From: Peribacillus tepidiphilus | GTDB lineage: Bacteria > Bacillota > Bacilli > Bacillales > DSM-1321 | DNA length: 64,000 nucleotides | Direction of reading: 5' to 3' | NCBI RefSeq assembly: GCF_009466385.1 | Contig: NZ_WIAQ01000001.1 | Span: 1 to 64,000 of the forward strand | Shown here: one piece after another, positions 41,199 to 51,155 of the stretch | How the letters are laid out: every line of letters starts with the position of its first letter | Position numbering within the stretch: the stretch's first letter is position 1 | Notes under the pieces: model-generated | Database searches by the model: none | Seen by the model: only the letters and a program-made list of their open reading frames with translations | Told to the model about the DNA's origin: nothing | Position numbers and translations under genes: made by a program

Positions 41199-44100
41199 TT
41201 ACCCCTCGCCCTCATTGGGACTCTTTATTTCTTTTAATTTTGTCAAAGTGTCTTTATAGAGTTTAACAGGAACATGATTGCTTAATGCTGCCTGCAGACC
41301 TTCGTACATTTCATCTACTGTTGCTAGGAAATGGTTCTTCATTCGTTGGAATTCACAGTCTAAGTATTTTTGAAACAGCTCCGTCAACATTTTGGTCATT
41401 TCATTCACGTATTGATTTGTTGGAAAAGATAGACTTTCTTCGATAGCATCTTTCATTTTTTGTTTTTCATTTTTTTCGAAAAATGCTTTAGGATTTTTAA
41501 ACAAGCTGAGTTCCCTTTTAAAATGGTCACTATTCAAGTCTTCGAATGCCTTCTTAAAATGAGGAATCTCACAGACTTTCCATTCAAAATTTGCATCAGA
41601 AAGGGAATTTCTGATTGATTTCAGCTGTGATAAAAGACTGCTTTGCTTTTCAGCAAGCAATTTTTGCACAAATACTTCCAGTCGAAGCGAAGTGGCCCGT
41701 ATTTCTTGTGAGAAATCAAAACCAAGACTCTCCAGTAATTCAGAGAGTGCCTGTCTTAAGGCGAGCTTTAAGTCCCTGCCGTCATCTTTAATGATGGACG
41801 GATTAAAGGATTCTTTAAAGAAATCACCGTATCTGAGAAATACGCGTTGTCGTGCATAAAACAGCAATTCTTCGCATTCTTTTTGCAATCGTTTCTTTTC
41901 TAGCACGATGTGGCTTTCTTCTAACAGCTTTGCCATGCTGGCCTTTTCATTCATGAAGCGATTACGCTCTTTAGCCTTTTCCTCTGCTGAACGCTCTGCA
42001 GTCAGAATGACATCTTCAAGCATACGTTCTGCTCTTTCATAGGAGAGATTGGCAGAAGAAAGTACGAGCTCGGTCAATTCATGCTGAATGAAATGATGAA
42101 AACTCATTTCGAATGCATTCATCCCGCTATCAGGTAAAAAATGATGCTCAAAACTGCCCGGTTCCAGCTTTTCTGACAAAGCAGCTTTACTTGAAATAGG
42201 GAATAGTCTTGGAAAACGAATCCCAAAGCCTAAGAGCTGTTCCTTTATAAAGGTCTGTACATCCTGCAGTTCCTCAGGGGTTTGGGCCAAGTCCACAGCA
42301 TTTAATAAGAAAAACATTTTATCCATGCTGAATGAGTCCTTTACCCGACCTAGTTGAATGAGGAATTCCCGGTCTGCCTTTGAGAACGGATGATTGTAAT
42401 AGGTGACGAAAAGAATCGCGTCTGAGTTTTTAATATATTCGAAAGCCGCATCCGTATGGCGTGCATTAATCGAATCGGCACCAGGCGTATCGACGAGCAC
42501 CATTCCTTGGCGGGTCATTTCACAATCCCAGTACAATTCAATTTCTTCTACAAGACAGGATTTTGATTCATTTGCAGCAAAATCCTGAAACTCTATTAAA
42601 TCGGTAACGAGTTCACTTCCTAATTTCCCTTTAAATTGGGGGTACCCCACTTTAAAAGCTGCTACAAACGATAAATGAGCTTTTTCTTTCCCATCTCCCT
42701 GTTCTTTCACGGAGAGGGTATCTGCCATTTTAAGTGCTTCGTCTAAGCTTTCCGGGTAAAGCCCGAATGCTTTAAAGGCCAACTGGATGTCTGCCAAAAG
42801 CATGCTTTCCGTTTTCAGCTTCACTTTTGCTGTGCCATTTCCGTGTGTTCCATTAGGCGGAACGATTTTATTAATGACAGCCGTTGTTGGATTGGGTGAA
42901 ACAGGCAATACTTTTTCACCAATTAATGCATTGGCAAAAGACGATTTCCCTGCACTAAAAGCTCCAAATAATGCGATCGTAAAGGTTTGGTTTTTCAGCC
43001 TGCCTGCTTTTTCCTTCAGCTCTGCTGCTAGCCCTGCAAACCCTGGAAGTTGTTGGATTGTGATCGATGCTTCTTCCAATATGCTTCCCGCTTGGGTGAG
43101 CTTTTCTTTCCCTTTTTCATCTATATTTAAATGATCGGAAGAGTGTTGCTCAATAAGCGACGGAGGATCAAACTCTCGAACAGTGTTTGAGGTATTTTTG
43201 TCAAAAATCGCCGTTTTAATCGACAGTTCTTCTTGTTTCCATTCGTTTAACAATTTTTCTTCGTATGAAGAATCGATCTCTACATCACCGGATAAGATTT
43301 GATGGACTTTCTTTTCTTTTGCTTTAAGCTCCATATTGGCGTTTTCAATCCGGTCAAGTGCAGCTTTATAGTGTAGAACTTTAGATAATTGCTGCTCCAA
43401 TTCTTCTATAGAAGCTTGCTGTTTTTCTAAAGCTGTTTTTTTGGCTTGCTCAAAAAACGTAAGGGTTGCTAGTTTGGCTTCCCGTTTCAATAGTTCTGCT
43501 ATTTCATTGCTGAAATGTAAGACATATTCGCCTGTAACAGAAGCTTGGTCCTTTACAGCCAGGGCAATTTTTTCCATCGGTATACTAACCTGTATGCTTT
43601 GAGCAAGGCTTTCAAGTTCAAGATCCTGAAGGGAAAGCTGTTTTACATAAGACAAGGCAAGCTCCTTTAAGTGCCAATCCAGTTGAGTTTTTGCTCGTTC
43701 CTCAAGACTCTGCTTCAGCTTTTGTTCCCGTACTTCTTTTTCTGCATCCGTTTTAGCTTTAGTGAAAAATAACCCCACTTTAAAGCTTTGTTGGCGAGAT
43801 TCAAGATATGCCTTTACGAGTTCACGTGTTTCTGCAGGCATTAAATAAGCGTTTTTTAAAATTTTTTCCAAACCTTCATAAAAAACCTTCTCTGCTTGTT
43901 CGAATTTCGCAGTCATTTCATTTTTTTGCTGCTGAAGCTGGAAAAGTTCTTGACTAATTCTTGCTTTTTCCTCCGGTTCAAGATTCGAGAGCAGTTCCAA
44001 ATCTTTTGCAAGCTTTTCCTCACTTTGGTCATGTAACCAATTCAGGTGATCATTCCAAACTCGATCCACAGCAGAATAAACCGACTTTTCAAAAAATTGA

Positions 44101-44891
44101 ACATCCAGAGCTTTTCCATCGTGAATTAAATCCTTTACTTTTTGCAATTCATTATGAGGATGTGCTTGATCTCTTACGGAAGTAAAAAGAATTCCTTCAG
44201 GACGGACCTTCCATTGAACAAACGCATCATAAACGGATGCTTTAAAAGCTTTAAAGCTTAATTCAGACTCATCGTGCTTGTCAATTTGATTTACGATCAG
44301 ATACAGCTTTTTCCCGGCATCGGTTAATTCTTTTGTGAAGAGAAAGTTAACCTCCGATTGCACATGGTTATAATCCATCACGTAAAGAATCATATCTGCC
44401 AGGTGAAGGGCTGATTCAGTCGAAACCCTGTGGGCATCATCGGTTGAATCGATTCCCGGTGTATCCATAACTGAAATATTTTCCGGCAATGGAAAGGCAG
44501 AAGAACTCAAATGAATTTCTTTTACAGAGTCTCCATCCTTGCAAAAATTCTTAAGATCTTTCATTTCATAAGGTGCTTTAAATAAAATGGGCTCTTCCTT
44601 ATGGAAAAAAACCTTAGCACTGTCTTTCCCCTTCTTCACCTTTACCAGGTTAGCACTTGTCGGAATAGGGCTTGAAGGCAACACATTTTCCCCTAACAAA
44701 AAATTGATCATGCTTGATTTTCCGGCTGAGAAGTGTCCGCAAAACGCAATAATCCATTCTTTATTTTGTATTTTTTGAATTAATTGCTTCATTTTCAGTG
44801 CGTTCTTTTCATCTCCACTTTCCAAAAACTCACGATAGAGCAAGATCAGTGAATGAAGCATATTCGTATGTTTCGCTGATGTTTTAATCAT
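41199..44891 (-). CDS. dynA: Bacterial dynamin-like protein DynA (YpbR)
   Basis: 1230 residues: two fused dynamin-like GTPase modules. P-loops are GHFSAGKSS (52-60) and a second GAFSAGKSS near residue 630; switch motifs DTPGIDST and DTPGADS; G4-like NQID and NAVD. Each head is followed by long coiled coils. B. subtilis DynA (1193 residues) tethers and fuses membranes, helps repair of membrane damage and gives phage resistance. AGGGGAAA lies before the ATG. The following gene is a truncated sulfurtransferase. Confidence 0.95.
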   Translation of the reverse strand: MIKTSAKHTNMLHSLILLYREFLESGDEKNALKMKQLIQKIQNKEWIIAFCGHFSAGKSSMINFLLGENVLPSSPIPTSANLVKVKKGKDSAKVFFHKEEPILFKAPYEMKDLKNFCKDGDSVKEIHLSSSAFPLPENISVMDTPGIDSTDDAHRVSTESALHLADMILYVMDYNHVQSEVNFLFTKELTDAGKKLYLIVNQIDKHDESELSFKAFKASVYDAFVQWKVRPEGILFTSVRDQAHPHNELQKVKDLIHDGKALDVQFFEKSVYSAVDRVWNDHLNWLHDQSEEKLAKDLELLSNLEPEEKARISQELFQLQQQKNEMTAKFEQAEKVFYEGLEKILKNAYLMPAETRELVKAYLESRQQSFKVGLFFTKAKTDAEKEVREQKLKQSLEERAKTQLDWHLKELALSYVKQLSLQDLELESLAQSIQVSIPMEKIALAVKDQASVTGEYVLHFSNEIAELLKREAKLATLTFFEQAKKTALEKQQASIEELEQQLSKVLHYKAALDRIENANMELKAKEKKVHQILSGDVEIDSSYEEKLLNEWKQEELSIKTAIFDKNTSNTVREFDPPSLIEQHSSDHLNIDEKGKEKLTQAGSILEEASITIQQLPGFAGLAAELKEKAGRLKNQTFTIALFGAFSAGKSSFANALIGEKVLPVSPNPTTAVINKIVPPNGTHGNGTAKVKLKTESMLLADIQLAFKAFGLYPESLDEALKMADTLSVKEQGDGKEKAHLSFVAAFKVGYPQFKGKLGSELVTDLIEFQDFAANESKSCLVEEIELYWDCEMTRQGMVLVDTPGADSINARHTDAAFEYIKNSDAILFVTYYNHPFSKADREFLIQLGRVKDSFSMDKMFFLLNAVDLAQTPEELQDVQTFIKEQLLGFGIRFPRLFPISSKAALSEKLEPGSFEHHFLPDSGMNAFEMSFHHFIQHELTELVLSSANLSYERAERMLEDVILTAERSAEEKAKERNRFMNEKASMAKLLEESHIVLEKKRLQKECEELLFYARQRVFLRYGDFFKESFNPSIIKDDGRDLKLALRQALSELLESLGFDFSQEIRATSLRLEVFVQKLLAEKQSSLLSQLKSIRNSLSDANFEWKVCEIPHFKKAFEDLNSDHFKRELSLFKNPKAFFEKNEKQKMKDAIEESLSFPTNQYVNEMTKMLTELFQKYLDCEFQRMKNHFLATVDEMYEGLQAALSNHVPVKLYKDTLTKLKEIKSPNEGEG

Positions 44892-45061
44892 AAAAAAATT
44901 TCCCCTTGTCCCTTTGTTAAAAAAATTGCTCTTTAAAAGAATATAACACTTTTTTATTGTCTAGCTTCAAGCAGAGCTAACCAGGCGCTTTCCGCTTTTC
45001 TTATTGTAAACGATTTCTGCAATTTTTGTTATAAAAACAAAAAGGTCTATGTAGAAATATA

Positions 45062-45092
45062 AAAAAAACACTAGGTAGCTTACCTAGTGTGA
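45062..45092 (-). terminator. Terminator of the 50-aa membrane protein gene
   Basis: ACACTAGGTA / TACCTAGTGT with loop AGC, then TTTTTTTT on the minus strand; it overlaps the stop codon. Confidence 0.88.
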
Positions 45093-45232
45093 ATGGGAAC
45101 CAATTGTTCATGAGAATTTGTATTTTCCACCATGTTAAATGCTTTAGCAGCAGGCTTTTGTACATTTTTTAAAACATAGACCATAACAACGCTATATGTA
45201 ATCACTGTTACTAGTATGAATAACCAAACCAC
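45080..45232 (-). CDS. Small membrane protein, 50 aa
   Basis: A GTG start with AAGGAAGG eight bases upstream gives one membrane helix (about 3-24) and a short polar tail ending EQLVPIHTR. A longer reading to 45307 has no RBS. A terminator overlaps the stop. It lies between bpsB and dynA. Not recognised. Confidence 0.55.
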   Translation of the reverse strand: MVWLFILVTVITYSVVMVYVLKNVQKPAAKAFNMVENTNSHEQLVPIHTR

Positions 45233-45334
45233 GATATAGCACCTTCCTTTAAGGCAGCTTATTTGCCTCTTGAGAATAGTTTTCATCTTCAACTGAAATC
45301 TTATCAAAAACGAGAATCATTTTCAATGTTTTTT

Positions 45335-45868
45335 TTATTTTTTTGACCCTAATTCTTTTTCATAATTTGTGAGAGTTTTTAACGCATTTTCTTCCTCTGG
45401 GATCCTAACACTCATCATCCACGCGTTCAGAAACGTAAAGAGAACACCTGTAATGAACGCATTAAATAACAAAGAAATGATGATAATCTCAAGCGCTACA
45501 ATGACATAATTAGGATGCTTTACATATTTATATGGCCCCTTTTTTATCACGCGCGCACCAGGTAAGACAATAATTTTTGTATTCCAAAACCGTCCTAGAG
45601 AAGTTAATGCCCAAATCCTGCCTAGCTGGGTGAGAACAAATAAAACGAGCAAAACCTGCCAAATGGACGACAACCCTCGGGTAAAAAGTAGCACTTCACT
45701 AATGATCGAGACAAAAAAGCTAACATGCAGTAAAACCATCCGCCTATAATGTTCCCTACCGAATTCGATTGCTCCCTTTTCTTTCATCCATTGTTCATTT
45801 TTTCGGGCAATATACAGCTCAATCAGCCTTTGAACAATAACAAATCCCACGAACAAAAAGAAAATCAT
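45335..45868 (-). CDS. bpsB: Isoprenylcysteine methyltransferase-like membrane protein BpsB (YpbQ)
   Basis: 177 residues, several membrane helices, with the ICMT-type C terminus GPYKYVKHPNYVIVALEI and a final acidic EEENAL. In B. subtilis BpsB methylates the alkylpyrones made by BpsA. The ATG at 45868 overlaps the bpsA stop (ATGA), showing translational coupling; an in-frame GTG three codons upstream has no RBS. Confidence 0.88.
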   Translation of the reverse strand: MIFFLFVGFVIVQRLIELYIARKNEQWMKEKGAIEFGREHYRRMVLLHVSFFVSIISEVLLFTRGLSSIWQVLLVLFVLTQLGRIWALTSLGRFWNTKIIVLPGARVIKKGPYKYVKHPNYVIVALEIIIISLLFNAFITGVLFTFLNAWMMSVRIPEEENALKTLTNYEKELGSKK

Positions 45869-46956
45869 GCTTCCCACTTCAATAAAAGCATTTCTGATGA
45901 AAAGCCTGGACCAAGCGCTGCAGCTAATCCATATTCTCCTATGCCTACCTCATCTAGCATCACTCTTTCAAGGACATACAATATGGTCGCTGATGACATA
46001 TTCCCAAAATCATGTAGTACCGCCTTTGAATAGGATAGCATCTCTTCTGTTACCCCTAATTCATGCTGATAAGCATCTAGTACTTTTTTTCCACCAGGAT
46101 GAGCAATAAATCTTGAGAGGTCTTTCTTCTCCAAGTCAAATTGTTTTAAGAAATGTTTAACATTCGGCAGCAACCAGCCCTTCATTATACTTGGAATGTC
46201 TTTAGAAAAAATCACATACAATCCCTCATTTTTCACTTTCCATCCCATTATATCCAATGAATCAGACATTAATGTCGAATGAGTGCCTAAGATTTTAGGC
46301 ATGTACTTCTTCGCTTTGATTCCCTTTAGATTTGATTCATCTCCACAAACGAGCGCACACGCCACTCCATCACCAAACAAAGAAGTTCCTACAAGATTAC
46401 TTTTTGAAACATCGTTTTTTTGAAAGGTTAAGCTACAAAGCTCAATGGTTAAAACGATCACATTCGAATTCGGAAAGGCTTTGCAATATTCAAAAGCACG
46501 TGCCAATCCTGATGCACCTCCAGCACAGCCCAATCCCCATAATGGAATCCTCTTCGTATGCCGAGAAAATGGTAGTTTATTCATGATCCTGGCATCAATT
46601 GTAGGCGTAGCAATACCGGTGCTTGAAACAAAAATGAAAGCATTGATTTCATGTTCATTAACCGTTCTTGTTAAGAATTCAGAGTGAGTTAAACATTTTC
46701 TTACAGCTTCAACACCAAATTCAACAGCCTGGTCGATGTATATGTCGTTTTTTTCTTCGAAGGTGTGTTCCTCTTTAAACCATTCTAAATTTCTTGTAAA
46801 AAATCGTCTTTTCACCTGCCCATTTTCAAACAACTTCAAAAGCCTGTTTAAATCCTTAAATGACTCGCCAAACATTTCTTTAGCAAAATCCATTGCAAGA
46901 TTTTGGGATACTTCATGGGGTAAGGGTAAACTTGAGACAGATAAAATAACGGGCAT
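45865..46956 (-). CDS. bpsA: Type III polyketide synthase BpsA
   Basis: 363 residues, chalcone-synthase-like. The Cys-His-Asn triad is Cys144 (GLGCAGGASG), His285 (FIAHPGGKK) and Asn318 (HDFGNMSSA). The B. subtilis enzyme condenses long-chain acyl-CoA with malonyl-CoA to triketide alkylpyrones, membrane lipids that its partner BpsB methylates. ATG 46956 lies nine bases after GGTGG; a TTG two codons upstream is too close. It is the first gene of the pair, divergent from cheX. Confidence 0.93.
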   Translation of the reverse strand: MPVILSVSSLPLPHEVSQNLAMDFAKEMFGESFKDLNRLLKLFENGQVKRRFFTRNLEWFKEEHTFEEKNDIYIDQAVEFGVEAVRKCLTHSEFLTRTVNEHEINAFIFVSSTGIATPTIDARIMNKLPFSRHTKRIPLWGLGCAGGASGLARAFEYCKAFPNSNVIVLTIELCSLTFQKNDVSKSNLVGTSLFGDGVACALVCGDESNLKGIKAKKYMPKILGTHSTLMSDSLDIMGWKVKNEGLYVIFSKDIPSIMKGWLLPNVKHFLKQFDLEKKDLSRFIAHPGGKKVLDAYQHELGVTEEMLSYSKAVLHDFGNMSSATILYVLERVMLDEVGIGEYGLAAALGPGFSSEMLLLKWEA

Positions 46957-47149
46957 TCCCAATTTCCACCTTTAATAAAAAGTACACATATTTTCCCCAT
47001 TTTCACAAAAAAAATTCATCCATTTCATTTGACTTTTGTTCTGTTTTTTTAAAAAAATTCTTAAAATATTTGTATTTTACTAAACTCCATACTCGCTATT
47101 TTTGATATTATATTAAACAGGTCGGTCAATGTTTGATGGAGGATAACCT

Positions 47150-47587
47150 ATGACAATTAGCATTCATGTTACAAATGTCTTAAATGGCACAATTGAATCA
47201 GTTAAATCTGTTATTCCTTTACCTGTTACTATAGAAAAACCGAAGCTGATCCAACAGCCGCTTACTCAGACTTCCATAGGAGTTTTAATTGGTATGACAG
47301 GTGATATAATTGAAGGAAGCCAGGATACAATCGGAAGGATTGGACAATCCATGTTTGGAATGCCTTTAGAAGGGGAAATGCTAGAGTCATTTGCTGGAGA
47401 ACTAGGAAATATGATAGCTGGAAACCTAGCAACAAGCGTGGCCCAAAAAGGTGTAGACATGGATATCACTCCCCCTACAGTCCTTGTCGGTCAAGCAAAA
47501 ATGTACGGATTCGACAAAGCATTATGTCTGCCGGTATCGTTTACTGAAATAGGAAACATCAAGATCATACTAATGGTAGAGCAGTAA
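47150..47587 (+). CDS. cheX: CheX-type chemotaxis phosphatase-like protein
   Basis: 145 residues of the CheC/CheX/FliY fold. The phosphatase motif E-x-x-N is read as Glu84 and Asn87 in ESFAGELGNMIAGN, followed by a VGQAKMYG strand. CheX dephosphorylates CheY-P. B. subtilis lacks CheX and uses CheC and FliY, so this is an addition to the textbook set. RBS ATGGAGG eight bases before ATG. It stands alone, with no other chemotaxis gene next to it (hemAT is 36 kb away). Confidence 0.82.
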   Translation: MTISIHVTNVLNGTIESVKSVIPLPVTIEKPKLIQQPLTQTSIGVLIGMTGDIIEGSQDTIGRIGQSMFGMPLEGEMLESFAGELGNMIAGNLATSVAQKGVDMDITPPTVLVGQAKMYGFDKALCLPVSFTEIGNIKIILMVEQ

Positions 47588-47589
47588 AA

Positions 47590-47656
47590 TGAAAAAGGTA
47601 AGTCTGATCTTACAATTCACTACAATTGCTTCTAAGATCAGATTCACCTTTTTTTA
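47590..47656 (+). terminator. Terminator of cheX
   Basis: AAGGT..TCTGATCTTA pairs with TAAGATCAGA..ACCTT, then TTTTT. Confidence 0.85.
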
Positions 47657-47933
47657 CGTTTTATGATGTACGTTTTAGGCTTAACAAAACGTTTTACATA
47701 TTTTTATTGTTTTTTTGTGTTTGGACGTTAATGTGAAGAACCTGAAATTCTTTTCTCCCACATGCCTTGCAGGCTAGCTCGTTCGTACATAAAGTTCTGC
47801 AAAAAATGCAATATTTTATCATCATTGTCATCGTTTTCATCCATTCCTTTTCTCATCTTACTATATTGTATTCTTCCCATCATGGATTTGATTACTTTTA
47901 AGAAGAAAAAGAATGGTTGTTTATCAAAAAGTA
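47657..47933. other. Gap between cheX terminator and pbuX
   Basis: 277 bases between convergent genes. Apart from the cheX terminator just before it I see no hairpin with a T run that would clearly end the xpt-pbuX transcript, and no gene. Confidence 0.4.
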
Positions 47934-49244
47934 TTACGAAGCTTTCCGCTCCTTTAATGCAGGAAGCTTGTTTTCTTTATATTTTGGCAAAATATTAAAT
48001 ACGATGTTTAAGAAAATAGCTGTCAAACTTCCCAAAACGATCCCATTTTCGGTCAATATGCGAATGCTTTCTGGCATTTGGGCAAATAATCCCGGCACAA
48101 CTGTAACCCCAAGCCCCATTCCAACTGAGCAAGCAATAATTAATAAATTTTCCTGAGAGGCAAAATTAACCTTGCTTAACATCTTAATTCCATATGCTAC
48201 GACCATCCCGAACATGGCGACCATCGCTCCGCCAAGGACTGAGGCAGGAATAATAGTCGTTAAAGCACCAATTTTCGGTACAAGTCCTAGAAGAACTAAT
48301 AATCCTCCAGCTGTGTAAATTACACTGTTTGATTTCACTCCTGACAATTGAACAAGACCTACGTTTTGTGAGTAAGTCGTGTAAGGGAAAGCGTTGAACA
48401 AACCACCGATTACACTTGCGAGACCTTCAGCTCGATAGCCCTTTGCCAAATCTTTTTCAGAAATCTCTTTTTTACAAATATCGCTAAGTGCATAATAAAC
48501 GCCTGTCGATTCAACTAAACTTACAATCGCTACAAGGGTCATTGTCAAAATAGCTGTCACATTAAAAGTCGGTGTACCAAAATAAAAGGGTTTGGCCATA
48601 TGGAACCATGATGCTTCTGATACTGCCGTAAAATGAACCTTGCCCATAAAGGATGCCACAACTGTTCCAGCAACTAAACCTATTAAAATAGAAACCGAGC
48701 GAATAAAGCCAGTGAAAAATTTATACAGGAAAATAATAAACAATAATGTTCCAAAAGCAAGGGAAATATTAGAGAGTGAACCGAAATCAGGTGATCCTTG
48801 TCCCCCTGCCATATTATTGATCGCAACTGGTATTAGCGTGACTCCAATAATTGTTACGACAGAACCTGTCACAACAGGAGGGAAGAATTTTGCTAGCTTT
48901 CCAAAATACTTACTAATCAATACTACAATCAAACCTGAAGATATGATCGCTCCGTAAATGGAAGAGATGCCGTATTGTCCTCCGATTGCAATCATTGGTC
49001 CAACTGCGGTAAAGGTACATCCCAATACAACAGGAAGTCCAATCCCAAAAAATTTGTTCGTCCATACTTGAAGCAATGTAGCGATTCCGCACATCATGAT
49101 GTCGATGGAAACTAAATAAGTCAGCTGCTCCCCTGTTAAATTTAATGCTCCTCCTACGATCAAAGGAACAATGATGGCTCCGGCATACATGGCCAATACA
49201 TGCTGAATTCCTAATGATGCTAGTCTAAAAGGTTGATTGTTCAT
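47934..49244 (-). CDS. pbuX: Xanthine permease
   Basis: 436 residues, nucleobase:cation symporter-2 family with 12-14 membrane helices. The family markers are QHVLAMYAGAIIVPLIVGG (two blocks) near the N terminus, the QNVGLVQLSGVKS motif after helix 9 and the helix-8 Glu in LVESTGVYYA. It imports xanthine for salvage by Xpt. The ATG lies one base after the xpt stop and GGAGG lies within the xpt end, so it is coupled to xpt and controlled by the same purine riboswitch. Confidence 0.93.
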   Translation of the reverse strand: MNNQPFRLASLGIQHVLAMYAGAIIVPLIVGGALNLTGEQLTYLVSIDIMMCGIATLLQVWTNKFFGIGLPVVLGCTFTAVGPMIAIGGQYGISSIYGAIISSGLIVVLISKYFGKLAKFFPPVVTGSVVTIIGVTLIPVAINNMAGGQGSPDFGSLSNISLAFGTLLFIIFLYKFFTGFIRSVSILIGLVAGTVVASFMGKVHFTAVSEASWFHMAKPFYFGTPTFNVTAILTMTLVAIVSLVESTGVYYALSDICKKEISEKDLAKGYRAEGLASVIGGLFNAFPYTTYSQNVGLVQLSGVKSNSVIYTAGGLLVLLGLVPKIGALTTIIPASVLGGAMVAMFGMVVAYGIKMLSKVNFASQENLLIIACSVGMGLGVTVVPGLFAQMPESIRILTENGIVLGSLTAIFLNIVFNILPKYKENKLPALKERKAS

Positions 49245-49245
49245 A

Positions 49246-50199
<954 letters not shown>

Positions 50200-50507
50200 T
50201 TACGATTCTCCCTTTTTCACGCTGGAAAAAGCTAAGGAATCGATCCATTGACCCCTGTCTTTATGCTGTTTTTTCGATTGATTCCACCTAATCATCACCT
50301 CAAAAAAACTTCACATTTCTTTCACAAATCCCCCATCGATTAAGTGACTAAAATCACTGTTACGACAATTTTCACCTATTAATATAGTAATTAAGTAACG
50401 AATGAACAATTTGTGAATTGATGAAAACCATCTAGTAATCTGCAAATTGTTTTGTATTATGAAGATGTACTCATTTTACTTCTAATATTTAGAAAGGAGT
50501 GAAAATT

Positions 50508-50657
50508 ATGGCACAGACGGAGTTAAAAAATAAGAATAAAACACATGTCGATGACCACTCATCCTTAAAGGGAACACTTGCATCTGTTTTCATGTTAGGA
50601 TTCATCCTTATTATTACTTGGGTCAGTGTGTATTTCTTATTTTTAGATCGTTTATAA
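50508..50657 (+). CDS. Cytochrome c oxidase subunit IIa (ba3 type)
   Basis: 49 residues with a single membrane helix (about 24-45). Polar N terminus with KNKNKTHVDDHSSLKGTLA, then FMLGFILIITWVSVYFLF. This short subunit is characteristic of B-family (ba3) oxidases and fills the place of the first helix missing from their subunit II. AAAGGAG nine bases before ATG. First gene of a three-gene operon, 21 bases before subunit II. Confidence 0.85.
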   Translation: MAQTELKNKNKTHVDDHSSLKGTLASVFMLGFILIITWVSVYFLFLDRL

Positions 50658-50678
50658 GAATTTAAGGGGGAAAAAGCC

Positions 50679-51155
50679 ATGCATATGCATAAATTTGAGA
50701 AAATATGGCTGATTTTCGGGGTAGGAGCACTGCTTGTATTCCTTACAGTATTAGGTGTTAGCGCTTTCTACATGGGTAACCAGCCACCTAGCTGCTTAGC
50801 AACAATCGATCCTGAAAAGGTTGACACAACTAAGCCTTTTAACGAACCAGGATTAAAAAAGGTTGAGGGTGAAGAGTGGGATTATGAGCTTGTATTCGTA
50901 GCTTCCGCATTCGCTTACAACCCTGGAAAAGTAGAAATTCCAAAAGGTTCAAAAGTAAAAATCATAGCCACAACGAAAGACGTAATCCACGGATTTGAAG
51001 TTGCAGGTACAAACATCAACATGATGCTTGAACCAGGATTTATTAGTGAAAAAGTTGCAACTTTCAATAAACCCGGTGAATATCTAGTCCTATGTAACGA
51101 ATACTGCGGAGTAGGTCACCACATGATGAACGCAAGAATTGAGGTGGTTGAATAA
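50679..51155 (+). CDS. cbaB: Cytochrome c oxidase subunit II (ba3 type)
   Basis: 158 residues: one membrane helix (about 10-33) and a cupredoxin domain with the complete binuclear CuA site: His104, Cys139, Cys143, His147 and Met150 (CNEYCGVGHHMM). It takes electrons from cytochrome c. The single helix is the B-family trait. RBS AAGGGGG eight bases before ATG. The stop overlaps the ATG of subunit I (TAATG). Confidence 0.92.
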   Translation: MHMHKFEKIWLIFGVGALLVFLTVLGVSAFYMGNQPPSCLATIDPEKVDTTKPFNEPGLKKVEGEEWDYELVFVASAFAYNPGKVEIPKGSKVKIIATTKDVIHGFEVAGTNINMMLEPGFISEKVATFNKPGEYLVLCNEYCGVGHHMMNARIEVVE

